In this document: positions 11,401 to 23,238 of the stretch, piece after piece
Position numbering within the stretch: position 1 is the first letter of the stretch
Layout: each line of letters opens with the position of its first letter
Origin: Rallus limicola
Taxonomy: Eukaryota > Chordata > Aves > Gruiformes > Rallidae
Reading direction: 5' to 3'
DNA length: 64,000 nt
NCBI GenBank assembly: GCA_022605955.1
Contig: JAKCOZ010000007.1
Coordinates: 30,225,491-30,289,490 of the forward strand
The notes under the pieces: generated by a model
What the model saw: the letters and a program-made list of their open reading frames with translations, nothing else
Databases searched by the model: none
Told to the model about the DNA's origin: nothing
Made by a program: the position numbers and the translations under genes

Positions 11401-14400
11401 CACTGTACATTTCTTGAAGGCTTGTGTTAGCAGTGAAATTGCCAGTAGGTTTTGGGGTTTTTTTTGCATTTGTGAACACTGATGGTCTTTGCCAGAATAT
11501 AGGAATAAAGATTGTACCAAGAATTGCAAACACAATGATGCACATCTGGTAAGGGAAGGGACAAAAGGCGCATGGAGCACAACTGCAGAAAAGCCCATTC
11601 CTAGTATGGTGAGGTGTGTAGGGGCATATAATGTTAACAGACGAAAGTTTCCTTGAGGAGACTGGATCTTTCCTACAGAAATGGTGAGACAGATTAGGTA
11701 TCGTTGTCAGAATTCACATGCAGTAAGAGAGGAAGGAAATTCCCCCCACCTCCAGGGTAGATCAGAGCAAAGCGAGGATGGACTAATGGCAGGCAGAGGA
11801 GGCTCAGTCTGGAAAACAGACATACCAAGATGTCCAAGGAGAAAAGAGGGTATCCATAGAGCCCTTCCTGGCATAATTTTTTCATTCATCCTTGTTTATG
11901 TTGCATGCTGCAGCACTTACCCTGCACCTGCAGCCCTAGCAGCAGAGCACCACTGACGTGGCAGGCTCAGTCCTCCCATCTTCCTCTGAGGACCCATTGG
12001 GTACAGAAGCTGGGAGGGTGTAGAAACATCTGCCTGCCTTGCAGAAAGGTTTGAGGTCTGCCATCTCAAGTGATAAATACTTTCCATTTTAAAATCTGGT
12101 TAATACTGTTAAGGAGAACGTATGTCGCCTTAGGATAGTGCCTGCGCATCACAAGATGAATATTTGCATTTCCTCTGTGGCAGCAACCAACCCATAGCCC
12201 ACTTCAAAATACTTTTCACTAAGTTGTAGACACACAGTGATTGCTGAGCCTACGAGCAGAGTGGGTCTGAGAAGCAGCACTTGCCTTCACATGCCTCATT
12301 GCATTCTCTCTCCTTTTCTGTTGCTCTTTTCCAAGTTGCTGCTTACCTTCAGGTGCACGTGCTTGGTGTTATTTCCTCTCTGACATTCCCCCAGCACTTT
12401 GCCCAGGCAGTGACCACGGTGGGGTTCAGCACAGAAGGGGTTGCATGGCTGCCCACTCTGCTCCAGGCAGGTTAGGGTGCCAATTCCCATCCTCAGGCCA
12501 GAAGAGAAACACGTGTGTGTAGGTATCTTCCTTTGAAACAGTTCATCAGCGCTAGGATTTTATGATGACAGTAAATATGTGGTAAGATGGCCTAGGCATG
12601 ACACTCTGCTCTGCCACTACCCCACATGTAATAGCTTTCAGTTTTAGGAAGTTTCCTTGAGTTAATGGCGCTTGGCCAGTCCTGGGGTGTTCGAGGCAGA
12701 CACATGTTCTGCTGGCTTAGCACAGAAACAGGTGGTTGCCACCTCTCAAGAGTCAATCTTTTATCAGCAAAACTCCACTGTGCAAACTACTTTCAGAGAT
12801 GGAAACAAACATTTAGTGATGACTTAGTGAGAACAATAAATATTGACATATGCTATCTCCATGTCTCCGTAGAACAATCTTAGATGTATATTTAATTTTC
12901 CTTATTCTTTGCAAGGACTTTCTACCTTTATACAGCAAAATTTGCCTTGACAAGATGATCAGTGCATTTACTTTTATGATCAAGATATATAATGCAGTTG
13001 AAAGTTTGTTATAACTGTGGAAGTAGATTAAATATCTAATGAAGTATTATTTCTTTTGCTTTTGTTGAAAAGCTTTCCCTCTCTCATCTAAAAAGTCTGA
13101 AAATTATAAAGTATGTATTGTTATATTTACTCGAAATATCCAATTGCTTATGATTAGCTGGCATTTCTTAGTTTGTAAGTGAAAACTTGCCATACATGTG
13201 AAATATACGCTTCTCCCTTAATTTAAGATTTCTCTTTGGTACCCCTTCTCTTGGAAATATCAACTGCAGGTAGCAATTTCTAAGTACCATTGAACCATCC
13301 CATAAATCCTTGTCTTTAATGGTAATAGGTTTTCTCCTCCAAAGTGAACACACAGATTTTTTCATATAATTTTTCTAGTTGGTCTAATGCTTGGATCACA
13401 TCAGCTGTTGGGTACATCCCAGCATTCATTGTGTATACTCCATGCAAAAAATTATAAACCATCATGTTTTTACAGGTAGTGCCTTGAATTATCTCAGTAG
13501 AACACAAGCCTCTAGTTAGTCTTTGAAGTCGTCAACACAACTTTTCATTGTGAGTCTGGTTCTCCCTGAGCTGATGCCATAGTTGTTTACTTGTGCAGCG
13601 GTTCTTCCCCAGCAGTTCCCATACATAGGGCACGGTAACCTCACCCATGGTAATTCAACAATTTAGACTAAATCTGGAGAATAAGAACTTTGCATGTGAC
13701 TGTATAATCTTCCAGCATCTTCATTCTATCACCTTCTCATTGTGCTCTTCTTGCTGTTGTCTTATCTAAAGCAGGAATGCATTTGGCTTTTGAAAGACCC
13801 ATGTCCCACATGAGTTACATAACTAATATATGAAGACTTCTTTTCATATTAACTACCAAATTCTATTTTTCTGACAGAGAAAGGGTTTCAGTTTTTAACA
13901 GCTGCAACAGAAGAAAAGATACCCAGATGGGCCTTTTCATCTTCTGCTTCCCTTGCCACAGACTGTTCTTTCCATACTTTATTTGGAAGCAAAGAAAAGC
14001 AGTTGGCTATGTTCTGTAAACTTGCTAAATTAAAGACTATAAATCCTCACATACAAACTGAAAAGACTGCTGAAACGCATGTGATACAACGCTGGCTTTT
14101 CATGCTAGATTAAGCAGCGTGTGTTTGAAAATAAACTGCAAAGAGATGGCAAACCTACTGGAAAGACAAAATGTATATAGCAACACTTCTCCATATACCT
14201 ATTTTAAGGCAGCTGAAATAAAATGGTACTGCACTGAGCAAAACATATCACCCAAGGATCTTATGACAGTCGTCTATCGTAATCTGTATGCTTTAAATGC
14301 AATATAAAAGTTGTCTAGACTCTTTTTTGTGCTTCAGGAATATACTGCAGATCATTGAAACAGTTCAGGAGACATGGTTCTCTGACTATATCATGGCTTT

Positions 14401-17400
14401 TTTTCTGGACCTACTTGCAGGTCCTGAGCCAGCTTACTTCAAGACACACTTGCTGGCTTCACACTTAGCTAGGATGAGCTGGAGCAGCTCTCTGGATTTT
14501 ATATTTCAGGGCCAGGAGCTGCCTTACAGTATTATATGAGAGGGTTGGTGGAAATGAGAACAGTTCAAACTGAGCTCCGTTTTCTGTTCCAAGCAAATTC
14601 CTTGTAATCCAAATGAGAAAACAATATAATTTAGTACAGCTGCAGTGCCAAGAGTCCAGCATGGTGGTTGAATACGTTCGCAGGTGGGTTGTCTACACTC
14701 TACATAGCTTATATATGCTACTAAAAGGTGGAAATGCAAGTGTCATGTTTATATAGTGCAGGGAATCCAAGACAAAGGTCCTGTGCTTGCTGAATGTCTG
14801 TAGTCCCTATTCCTTGATGTGAGGGAGCTCCAAGCAGGTGGAATTCATCAATGTGCACATGGAAACAAAAATGAATAGGTGCCATTATTAAAATGCATTT
14901 GCAGATGCCAGATTAGCTTTAGAAAAACAGGAAGGCTTTGAGAGGAGTGGGAAAAGCATTGTCCAACGCAGAATAAAGTGTCAGTTATTCTCCGGCTGCA
15001 CGTGCATCGGTACAAGGCAGGAGTGGAAGACAGACGAGCAGGAGCGGCCGAGTCAGAGGTGGTCAGCGTGGGGCTGGGGCGAGGACCAGCTGAAAGCCCA
15101 TCAGCCACACTGTGCACGTCTCAGCAGCTCGTCAGTGTTTTCCCAACTCGTGGGCTCACCCGCACTCTGCAAAAGCCAAAGTGGACACACACATTGTCAC
15201 TCCTCTGGCAAGGCCCTGGGACCAAGCTGCCAGAAGGCCTGAGGCACAGAGGAGATGGGCTCAGCAAGAATTATTTGACAGCATTGATTTGTTTCCTTCC
15301 CTTTTAAACACCAGTTCTTCTCAGGAGAGGGGGGTGAGGAAGCCAAAGGGCATGAGACAGAAGCCAGACCCTTTCCTGGGTGGGCTGTGGGAGCTGTTGG
15401 GAGCATATCAGACCATGCCGTCCTTCAGATAAACCATCAATCCCTTGTTGCTCCATGCATCCCCCCAGCATGTGTCTCATCCTGCATTTGGTTTTGATAG
15501 GAGGTCAACTCTTTCGGGGCAAAGTCCTGCCTCTTCAGAGGTCTGAATTAGTATGGTCATCTGTGACTTGCTATATGAAGGTGCAGAACATTCCAGCCAG
15601 TAGCAGTAAAGGTCCAAAGTGATTTTCTGCAGCTTCAAACTGGGTTCAACATTGTTTTAATAGAGGAAAGTCCCTCAATAAAAAGATGCAGTATAGCTGC
15701 GAGTAGATGGGAACACTGCCTCATGTAGTGAATGGCCTGGCAAAGTGCTGTGCACTGCTGGAAGGTGGTCAGTGCTGTCATGTCTTTATGTGGGGAAAGG
15801 ACACTGAAGACTCCATGCACTCTGCTCTTCCTCTCAGTGCCAGGCCCAGCACACGCTCACACAAACAAACAAGAGCACACTTCAACATGTCCTCTACTCT
15901 GCTCTCTTGAGAAAAGCCTCTCATCTGGCTCCTCAAGGAACTTTGATCTCTTTCCCACTGCTCCCTTGACACAGAACAGCCGCTCCCCAGCTCCAGCCAC
16001 AGGCTTGCTTGGTGACAGTGTTGTGTTTCTGGGACATGCAGAGCAGCTGGAGTGCATCGCTGCATGCGGCCTACTGGGGACTGCAGCTTTTGGCTGGGAG
16101 AAAGCATTAATCACTGCTGCGGAGATGTGCGCAAATTATCAGCGCTAAAAATCATGGGGCATTGAAGTGGTGGGAAGGATTTGGGGGAAAAGCCAGTTAT
16201 GAAAACAGCCTGATTTTTAAGGCATGAGTCACACCATTTATTAAAATAGGCTTTTGTACTTCCAAAGCCTCCTCAGTTCTATGCAATCAATGTAAAGCTA
16301 ATGTTTCTGTCTCTTCTGTGCATCAGCCTCCTTGCAGAAGAAGAAAAGAAAAGGCTGTCTGAGCCCTGTGCAAATCCCAGGGATTTATATCAGAATCTAA
16401 AGCTGAAAGAAGATTTGCATGGACATTGCAACTTGTATTTTATGTATCTGGGCAGAAGCCATGAAGCAACCAGGCACACGAAGCACCAAAGCTGCAACAT
16501 TAGGTGCTCTGATCAGAAAAATGCCAAAAAATATTAGATTTTTATCTTATCAACAGTAATGTCAAGGGGGAATGTCCAGCTAAAATCCTTGCCAATGAAG
16601 TTTGCAAACTCTATGGATAGGTGACAAGGTAAACAATTGGTTGAGCTCCCTTAATTAAGTGTCCATTACCCCAAAAGAGGTGTACTTTCATATAATAATG
16701 GTATAGCTAGGAGGCAACACCTTTAGGAATTGAGAATACAGGCTCCAGTCATTGGTGTAAAGTGTCACTGTGCAGGGACATGAGGATGTACAGGGCACAA
16801 GTAGTTGCCAGCTCATGCTTTTGGTGTAGTAACCGTTCTGTGAGCCTGAGATTTGCAGAAAGGACAACTGCGAGTCAGAGAAGGGGGGAGGTTGTAGTCA
16901 TGAGCATGCAGTTCTGATAGCTGGGTTTTAAGAAGAATAAAGAAAGTCTGAAGAGGATTGGAAGAGGGTTTAAAAAAAAAAAGTCAGTATTTAAGGGGTG
17001 TTATTTCTTCAGCTGATCAAAGATAAGTTTGAGAGTGCATCACTTCACAAACTTCTTTTACAGCAAAAGATTTCTGCCAGAATTTAATGTAACTTTGTAA
17101 TGAAGGGGTGACAAAGTCCACAGATTAGCTGCTCAAGTTAAACACATTCAGCTTTGAGTTAAATCTTTATTGCCTGGCAGGGAAAGTAACTGGAATCTTG
17201 AACAGTTTGTAAGGGGAAGAGTAAAGTGGTCATTATGGGCTGCTTTAAAGTAAGATTAAACTGTAGTTTTGTAAGATTGACAGATTGTTTTTAAATTCTG
17301 TTTCTGGAAGAACTTTTTTGGCCTGTGTTTGTGGGAGATTAGACCAGTGGGTTGTGACCACACCTCCAAAGTTTGAGATTGGTGACTATGAATTAATGTT

Positions 17401-20400
17401 TGTGCCTTTCCCTCCAGCACCAGGAGTTCTTTTAATTCCCTTTTGTGATTGGAGGTTGCCAATCACCATATATTTTATATACTCTCTTTGGCACAGTTTC
17501 TTTCTATTTCACAAAGTGCACATTGTAACATGAACATGTTGCCACATGAACAGTGGTGAATTAAATAGGAACGAGAAACCCGCAAAGTCACCCCACCTTG
17601 CTCTTTACATCACTCCTGTACAAATACAGGTCCTGATACTCACCAGCCATGGCCTGACTGTCTAAGACAAACTGAAAGGGGTGCCAGTTTGCTTTTCTAT
17701 GCTGTATTATGAAGGGCAGTGAACTAGTTCAGGAGTAAAGTCAGTCCCTATCTGGAGGCAGCAACTTCTATGAGAGGGACAGGTATCTGGAGCAAGAACC
17801 TTGCCAGCTGCCATGAGTTTATCTGCTGATGCCTCTGAGTCAACACTCCACGTTAGCTGGAGGTAACAGCCTCTAAATTACTTTCAAAGAAATCCCTCCT
17901 GAGCAAGTCTCTGCAGTCCTCCCAGCACTCTGCAATCGGATCAGAAAAGTTTTTTACTGCCATTTTGCTCTGCTGACTGCAGCAAAACACACTGTTGAGC
18001 TGAGCACCTGTGCCTGCACTGCTGCCTCTCACCTGAAATGTACCGACTGCAATGAAAACTACCTTCTGTGTGCGCTCTGCATCTGGCATTCACGTAGCAG
18101 TGATGTATCAAGGATGAGGGCTTGCATAGCTCTTCCTGGTTAATACTGAAAGTCAGCCACTGCACCCGAGGAGAGCTTCGGAGCCAGCCTGCTCTGGGGT
18201 CTGCTTCCCCCTCCTGACCTCTTCCTTCTGACTGTGGTGTGGAAATCCCTTTTTTCCATGTCATTCCCAATACATTCACCCATAGGCAGAGTCCCAGCAC
18301 AGACATTTCATCCCAAATAAGAAACATGTCAGAAAGTTGATGATGTGCCCCATAGGGCACAGCGACAATTTGGGTGAAGTCTTCTATTTGATGATGTGTA
18401 CGCAAAGAGGCAGTTTGAGCTAATCACTCCTGTTTATTGTTTTAGCTTCCCCTTAAATATACATGAATACTACCTTTTAGACAGGGAATATGCAAAATGA
18501 TACATGGAGCTACAAACAAGTTATTGTTTGTGCACACTGAGGATGCACACTTTAACAGTCTCACGTGAAATGTGAACTATCTGTAGAAACAAGGAATTTT
18601 ACTATGAAAGTCAGTGAGTAGTAGATTCTGTACTAATACTTCTCGTCATAAACATTCTGGCTACAAACGCTTTGTTGTGTAGCTCATATCCAAATGTTCT
18701 ACTACGCACAGTCATTGGTCTTACCTTTCCTGCTTGCATTCACTTACTGTACAGCGATTCACCCTTCCTTGTGCTGAAATAGTTATGGCAGGGATGGATT
18801 GCTTCAAACTGAGGCCTAAACTTTGCTATTTTAAGTATATACTGTTACGATATTTCAGTCAAAACAAGTGTCGTTATTCTAAAATACGTTCAGTATCATG
18901 GCGTAAAAAAGTTTATATTATGTATTTCCACAGTCAGTGATTATTCTGGAATTTCAGAGTGCTTCACAGTGTCTGCAGCACGGGTGTTTGTTGATCTCTG
19001 ATTATCATTGTTTCTGAAGACTGGCAGAGCACTTCAGTTAATGACACAAACAGAACAGAGTAGTTTTACTTAAGAACTATAGTGCCATAATATTTAACTC
19101 AAATCAGGAACCATACTGATAGTTCTTGGATTGTAAACGGCTGGCAACAGCGATTTGACTTCCAAGAGAGGATATGTGGGGCCCTCTCTCATTTAATGTC
19201 ACGAATCCCAGCAGTGTGTCAAATGAGCTGAGCTTTTTAAGTTTCAGGAAACACCCTAAGATGTCATAAAAAAATAAAGGAATCTTTTTTGTATTTGCAT
19301 CAGGTTATTTTCATAACGTGGTAGGATATTGCTAGATATTGCAACTCTTACTTATTGTGGCAGTGGTCTGAAAATGAAACTGGTGGCTGTGAACACCTAC
19401 GTATTAGCTCAGCCTCTGATAGCAAATCCTTTTGTGGATGCAGGCGAGTCTCCAAATCTCTCCTCTATTTCTGTTCTTCAAACATAGTGATTTGTAGTAA
19501 ATGTTGTTTAATAGCATTGCATGTTTAAGATGATGAGCACAGCAGCAGTGTGTGCCTGCAATATTTCATGTGTCAGAACACGGTAATGAATTGCTTGCTG
19601 TGCTAAATTTGTCTTGGCAAAGCTGTATTGCTCATGGAGGATGTATACGGCTCATTTGAGGAAACGAGGTTCAGCAGCAACAAGAAGCAGAGAGAAGGTG
19701 AATCGTGCTGGCTCCCCTGAAGCTCTTCAGCAGAGTTGGACAGTCTAGGTAACAGAGGTCTTTCATGTAGATGGTCCTTGAAACGTCACAGTTTGGCTGC
19801 CTGGCATGACCTTTCTGCTCTATTCATGAAAAAAGGTCGTGTTTCAGAACTCTACCTTTTTTCCAAACTCTAAGAGATGCCATATGACTCCAAGACAGCC
19901 ACTCTGCCTGGCAGCTCAGAAAGCTCCTGTCCCCTGATTATTCCTTGTGTCCCAAAGGCAAAAGTCCATTTGTACAGACAGTGTCCTCTCTCTGACAGTG
20001 GCACAGGCAAGCAAGAGACAGGCTTCTTTGGAAGACCTGACCTCACATGGCAGTTCCTGTATCCATATGGAGAGCTGTGCCCTGAGGACCATGGCTAGGA
20101 CTATCATGTCTTTATTCTCTAGATCATGGTAACTTACTTGACATCCCTGGCATGAATGTAAGGCCACCAGCTGCTGCAGAAAGTGACCTTTCTTTCCTTG
20201 TGCTGTTTTTCCTTCAGCTCACGAGCATCAAATGACGAACTGGAAGTTTATGTCTAAATACAGCCTTTTTTGCAAGGCTGTCATGTACATGGTGTACGGT
20301 GTACTTCTGTGGGGCTCATGGAGAGCTCATGTACATGGTGTACTTCTGTGGGGCTCTGAGACACACAGAGGTGTTACGTAGGGATGAGAACAAGAAGGAG

Positions 20401-21690
20401 TGTTGGTGAATAGGAAAAAGGGGGAGCGGGACAGAAGGGCTCCAGGCTCCAAATCTGGTGCATCACCTTTGGCTCTGTGGCTTTTGGACCCTGTGTCAAA
20501 GAGCAAGGCAAAGGTTCTGTGTCTGTGGTAGCAGGCTGAGGCCAAATAGAGTGTAAGACTTGGCTGCTGTCTGAGTACGTATCTATGTTGCTGTTGACAG
20601 CTTACATAAAAATATGTTTAATTCACCAGCTTTTGAGGTTCAGTACTTGAAGAAATGCAATTTATAGACTAGATAAATCCAGAATCTAGATCCTTCCTGG
20701 AACAGGTCAACTGTGGGAAATTGTATCTGTGGAAAATGATCACAGGAGCTAGGTGAAGATGGAAAAAATGCTGCCAAAACATCTACTGCAGCTAATTAAA
20801 GTCCTGCAGCACTAATGCAGGGAGTATTCGTGGGGCTGTCCTTTGATGCAGCCCTGAAACAGTCTGAGCACTTTTGGGACCTGGCACAGAGCTCCATCCA
20901 ACTGCCCCATTTGTTGTCACTGTTAAGAGGCAGCAGCAGTGGCAGCAAGCATGCAGACGTTACGGTGATGCTGCAATCTGCCTCTTGGCTCAGCACACTT
21001 GCTCTGACACTGTCAACCTGGGATTTGCTCTCAGTGTCAAAACAGGCTGTAATTAAGACTTTTGTTCATTATGTAAGAAATGGTTTTTGGCCAGGTGCCT
21101 GTTCCTAAACCTTGTGTATCCGTGCGAAGGAGAGGAAGTGGCCTGCAGGAAGTGTCTGGGACACGGTGTCTGTGGTGAACAAGACAGAGGAAATAATACA
21201 CAGGTCTCATTTCTCTGCTGCCCCATGGTTCTGAGAGCCAGAGCTCCCAGGGGCTGCCCTAGACCAATGAATTTACAAAAAGAAAAAAAAAAAAAATATA
21301 GGGATCTGAGTCTGCTCTGTAATGACCAGCAGCACAAAATGGCATACAGAGGGAGTGTGCATGGAAGTGGACCACTTCCCAACCTGTCACGGAAAGATAA
21401 AGTACTTCCATTCCCATTTGACAAAAAGAAGTGCTTGTCATTAATAAAGGTAGTGAAAAAGATCCCTCTCAGCAATGGCCACTAAAGTTTCTTTTTTCTC
21501 AGTGCTATAAAAGCCTGTATATTGGAGCTACTCATGTGAAGCTGAGCACCTTCCTCCTTTTTCTGAGTTGGGGGAGGGAAGGGGAGAGCTCCGGGTGCAG
21601 CTTCCTTACAGGCAGTGCACCCCTTGCAGAGAGGTGTGCTCTGATTTCAGTCCTACCGGGCATAGACTTTCTATCTGTTCCTTTCCCCAG
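8413..21690 (+). other. DEPTOR intron 4 (13.3 kb)
   Basis: This is bounded by donor GTGAGA at 8413 and acceptor CCCCAG at 21688-21690. No coding exon, RNA gene or identifiable transposon was seen. Contents are unique AT-rich sequence, an A-rich run at 9722-9750, a diverged direct repeat at 20281-20356 and a homopolymer A tract near 21284-21296. Open frames up to 154 codons (for example 17941-18405 on the minus strand) have no recognisable domain, and I treat them as chance. Confidence 0.85.
20281..20356. repeat. Direct repeat, two copies of about 30 bp
   Basis: TCATGTACATGGTGTAC...TTCTGTGGGGCTC occurs at 20281-20317 and again at 20327-20356. The first copy carries an extra 7 bases (GGTGTAC), itself a local duplication. 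The spacer is 9 bases. Confidence 0.95.
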
Positions 21691-21876
21691 TCTCCAACAA
21701 GCACCATTTCATGGACAGCAGCTTGCTCTACCAGTGCAGAATGAATTTCCGGCGGCGGCGGCGATTAATGGAGCTCCTCACTGAGAAATCCCGCTTGATG
21801 CCAGAAAGCCATGACAGCCCGTTTTGCCTGCGCAAGCAGAACCATGACAACAGAAAACACACCAGTTTTCTCTCAG
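21691..21876 (+). CDS. DEPTOR: DEPTOR exon 5 (end of second DEP domain, Arg-rich stretch)
   Basis: The exon completes the split Val codon (g|tc) and continues for 61 codons (SNKHHFMDSSLLYQ...). Acceptor CTTTCCCCAG ends at 21690; donor GTGACT starts at 21877. The first part is the C-terminal beta-strand region of DEP2, ending near YQCRMNF. Next come five consecutive arginines, encoded by four CGG codons and a CGA (21750-21764). A basic/polar linker follows, with SPFCLRKQNHDNRK, highly similar to the human protein. The stretch TEKSRLMPESHDS is the least conserved part compared with my memory of human DEPTOR. Phases on both sides fit exons 4 and 6 exactly. Confidence 0.96.
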
Positions 21877-23103
21877 GTGACTCATCAACTATCCTGATGT
21901 CTGTAGTGACTCCATGGGGTGATAAACAATACTTTTCGGACAGGGGGTTGTAGTGGTTATCTGAAAAAAGCAGGGCAGGGTATCATGTCCCTGGTCATAG
22001 GGATTGCCCATTTACTCAGTTTATCAACTCTGTAGCTCCCTAGGGTGGTTTTGCACCTGTAACAATAGCATGTCAGATTCTGATCAAAAAACAGTGTCCA
22101 TGAACAAATAGAACAGGTTAACTCCCCCTCCAACCCAAAGTATAGAATCATAGAATCACAGAATCATTAAGGTTGGAAAAGACCTCCAAGATCATCTAGT
22201 ACAACCGTCCCCCTACCACAATATTATTTACTAAACCATGTCCCTAAGTAGCTCATCCAACCTCTCCTTAAACACCCTGAGGGATGAGTTTGCCCATGTC
22301 CCTGGGCAACCCATTCCAATGCCTGATCACTCCTTCTGAGAAGAAATTTCTCCTAATGTCTAACATGAACCTCCCCTGGTGCAACTTGTAGCCATTCCCT
22401 CTTGTCCTATCACTACTTATCTGCGAGAAGAGGCTGACCCCAAGCTCATCACAACCTCCCTTGAGGTAGTTGTAGAGAGCAGTAAGGTCTCCCCTGAGCC
22501 TCCTCTTCTCCAGGCTGAACAGTCCCAGTTCCCTCAGCCACACCTCATAAGACTTGTGTTCCAGCCCCTTCACCAGCTTTGTTGCCCTTCTCTGGACACT
22601 CTCCAGGGCCTTGATGTCTTTCTTGTAGTGAGGGGCCTGAAGACAGCATTTGAGGTGCAGCCTCACCAGAGCTGAGCACAGGGGGTTGATCACATCCCTG
22701 GTCTTTCTGGCCATGCTATTCGTGATGCAAGTAATTACTTGTATACTTTACATGGAGTTTTCAAGAAGAATAAAAGTGATGCAGCATTTGCTGTACAGCA
22801 ATTCCTACTGAGGACCAAAAGAATAAATAGGAAGCAGAAGGAAAAATTGGAAAAAAAATGATCCCTATGTTTAAATGCCTCCTAGAAGACACTGCACTAG
22901 GAGCAGCTCAGCCATCACGTTAGCCACAGCATACATGAGTGGATCGTAGTCATGAAGTGGCACTTCTAACTGTGGAAGACACACTAACCCCTTCCCCGTG
23001 TTATCAGCGAAGAGTGGCTTATTGCTATTGTTTTAAAGAAAGCAGGGAAATAGGTTTAATAATTTATAATAGTTCCCTTTCTCTCTGTATTTTCTCTCTG
23101 TAG
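21877..23103 (+). other. DEPTOR intron 5 (1.2 kb) with reverse CR1
   Basis: Donor GTGACT at 21877 and acceptor TGTAG at 23103 bound this short intron. Nearly half of it is the reverse-oriented CR1 copy 22144-22732. The rest is unique sequence. Confidence 0.9.
22144..22732 (-). mobile_element. CR1 3'-end fragment, reverse orientation (intron 5)
   Basis: Read on the minus strand this contains the C-terminal ORF2 segment ([53 protein letters not shown]). The 3' UTR follows and ends in the CR1 tail, seen on the + strand as AGAATCATAGAATCAC at its left end. An open frame of 148 codons runs from 22714 to 22268, but it is only the C-terminal part of ORF2. It belongs to the same subfamily as the copies at 48.6 and 50.4 kb (shared '[13 protein letters not shown]'). 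Confidence 0.94.
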
Positions 23104-23238
23104 TGAGTCCCACCAAGGAGATAAAGATCGTGTCGGCAGTACGCAGGAGCAGCATGAGTAGCTGTGGCAGCAGTGGGTACTTCAGCAGTAGCCCAACGCT
23201 CAGCAGCAGTCCTCCCGTGCTCTGCAACCCCAAATCTG
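23104..23238 (+). CDS. DEPTOR: DEPTOR exon 6 (serine-rich linker with beta-TrCP degron)
   Basis: Acceptor CTCTCTGTAG ends at 23103; donor GTGAGC starts at 23239. The exon encodes VSPTKEIKIVSAVRRSSMSS, then CGSSGYFSSSPTLSSSPP and VLCNPKS. The SSGYFS motif (codons 23169-23186) is the phosphodegron known from human DEPTOR (Ser286, Ser287, Ser291). After mTOR and CK1 or other kinases phosphorylate it, SCF-beta-TrCP ubiquitinates the protein. All three serines and the glycine are kept here. The region is predicted to be disordered from its Ser/Pro composition and forms the linker between DEP2 and PDZ. The last base starts the Val codon completed in exon 7. Confidence 0.96.

Noticed and set aside
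17941..18405. Open frame of 154 codons on the minus strand in intron 4
   Set aside because: No domain or codon-use signal; lies inside a DEPTOR intron with no splice or promoter context.
22268..22714. 148-codon minus-strand frame as a possible host gene
   Set aside because: It is the C-terminal part of CR1 ORF2 in a truncated element.
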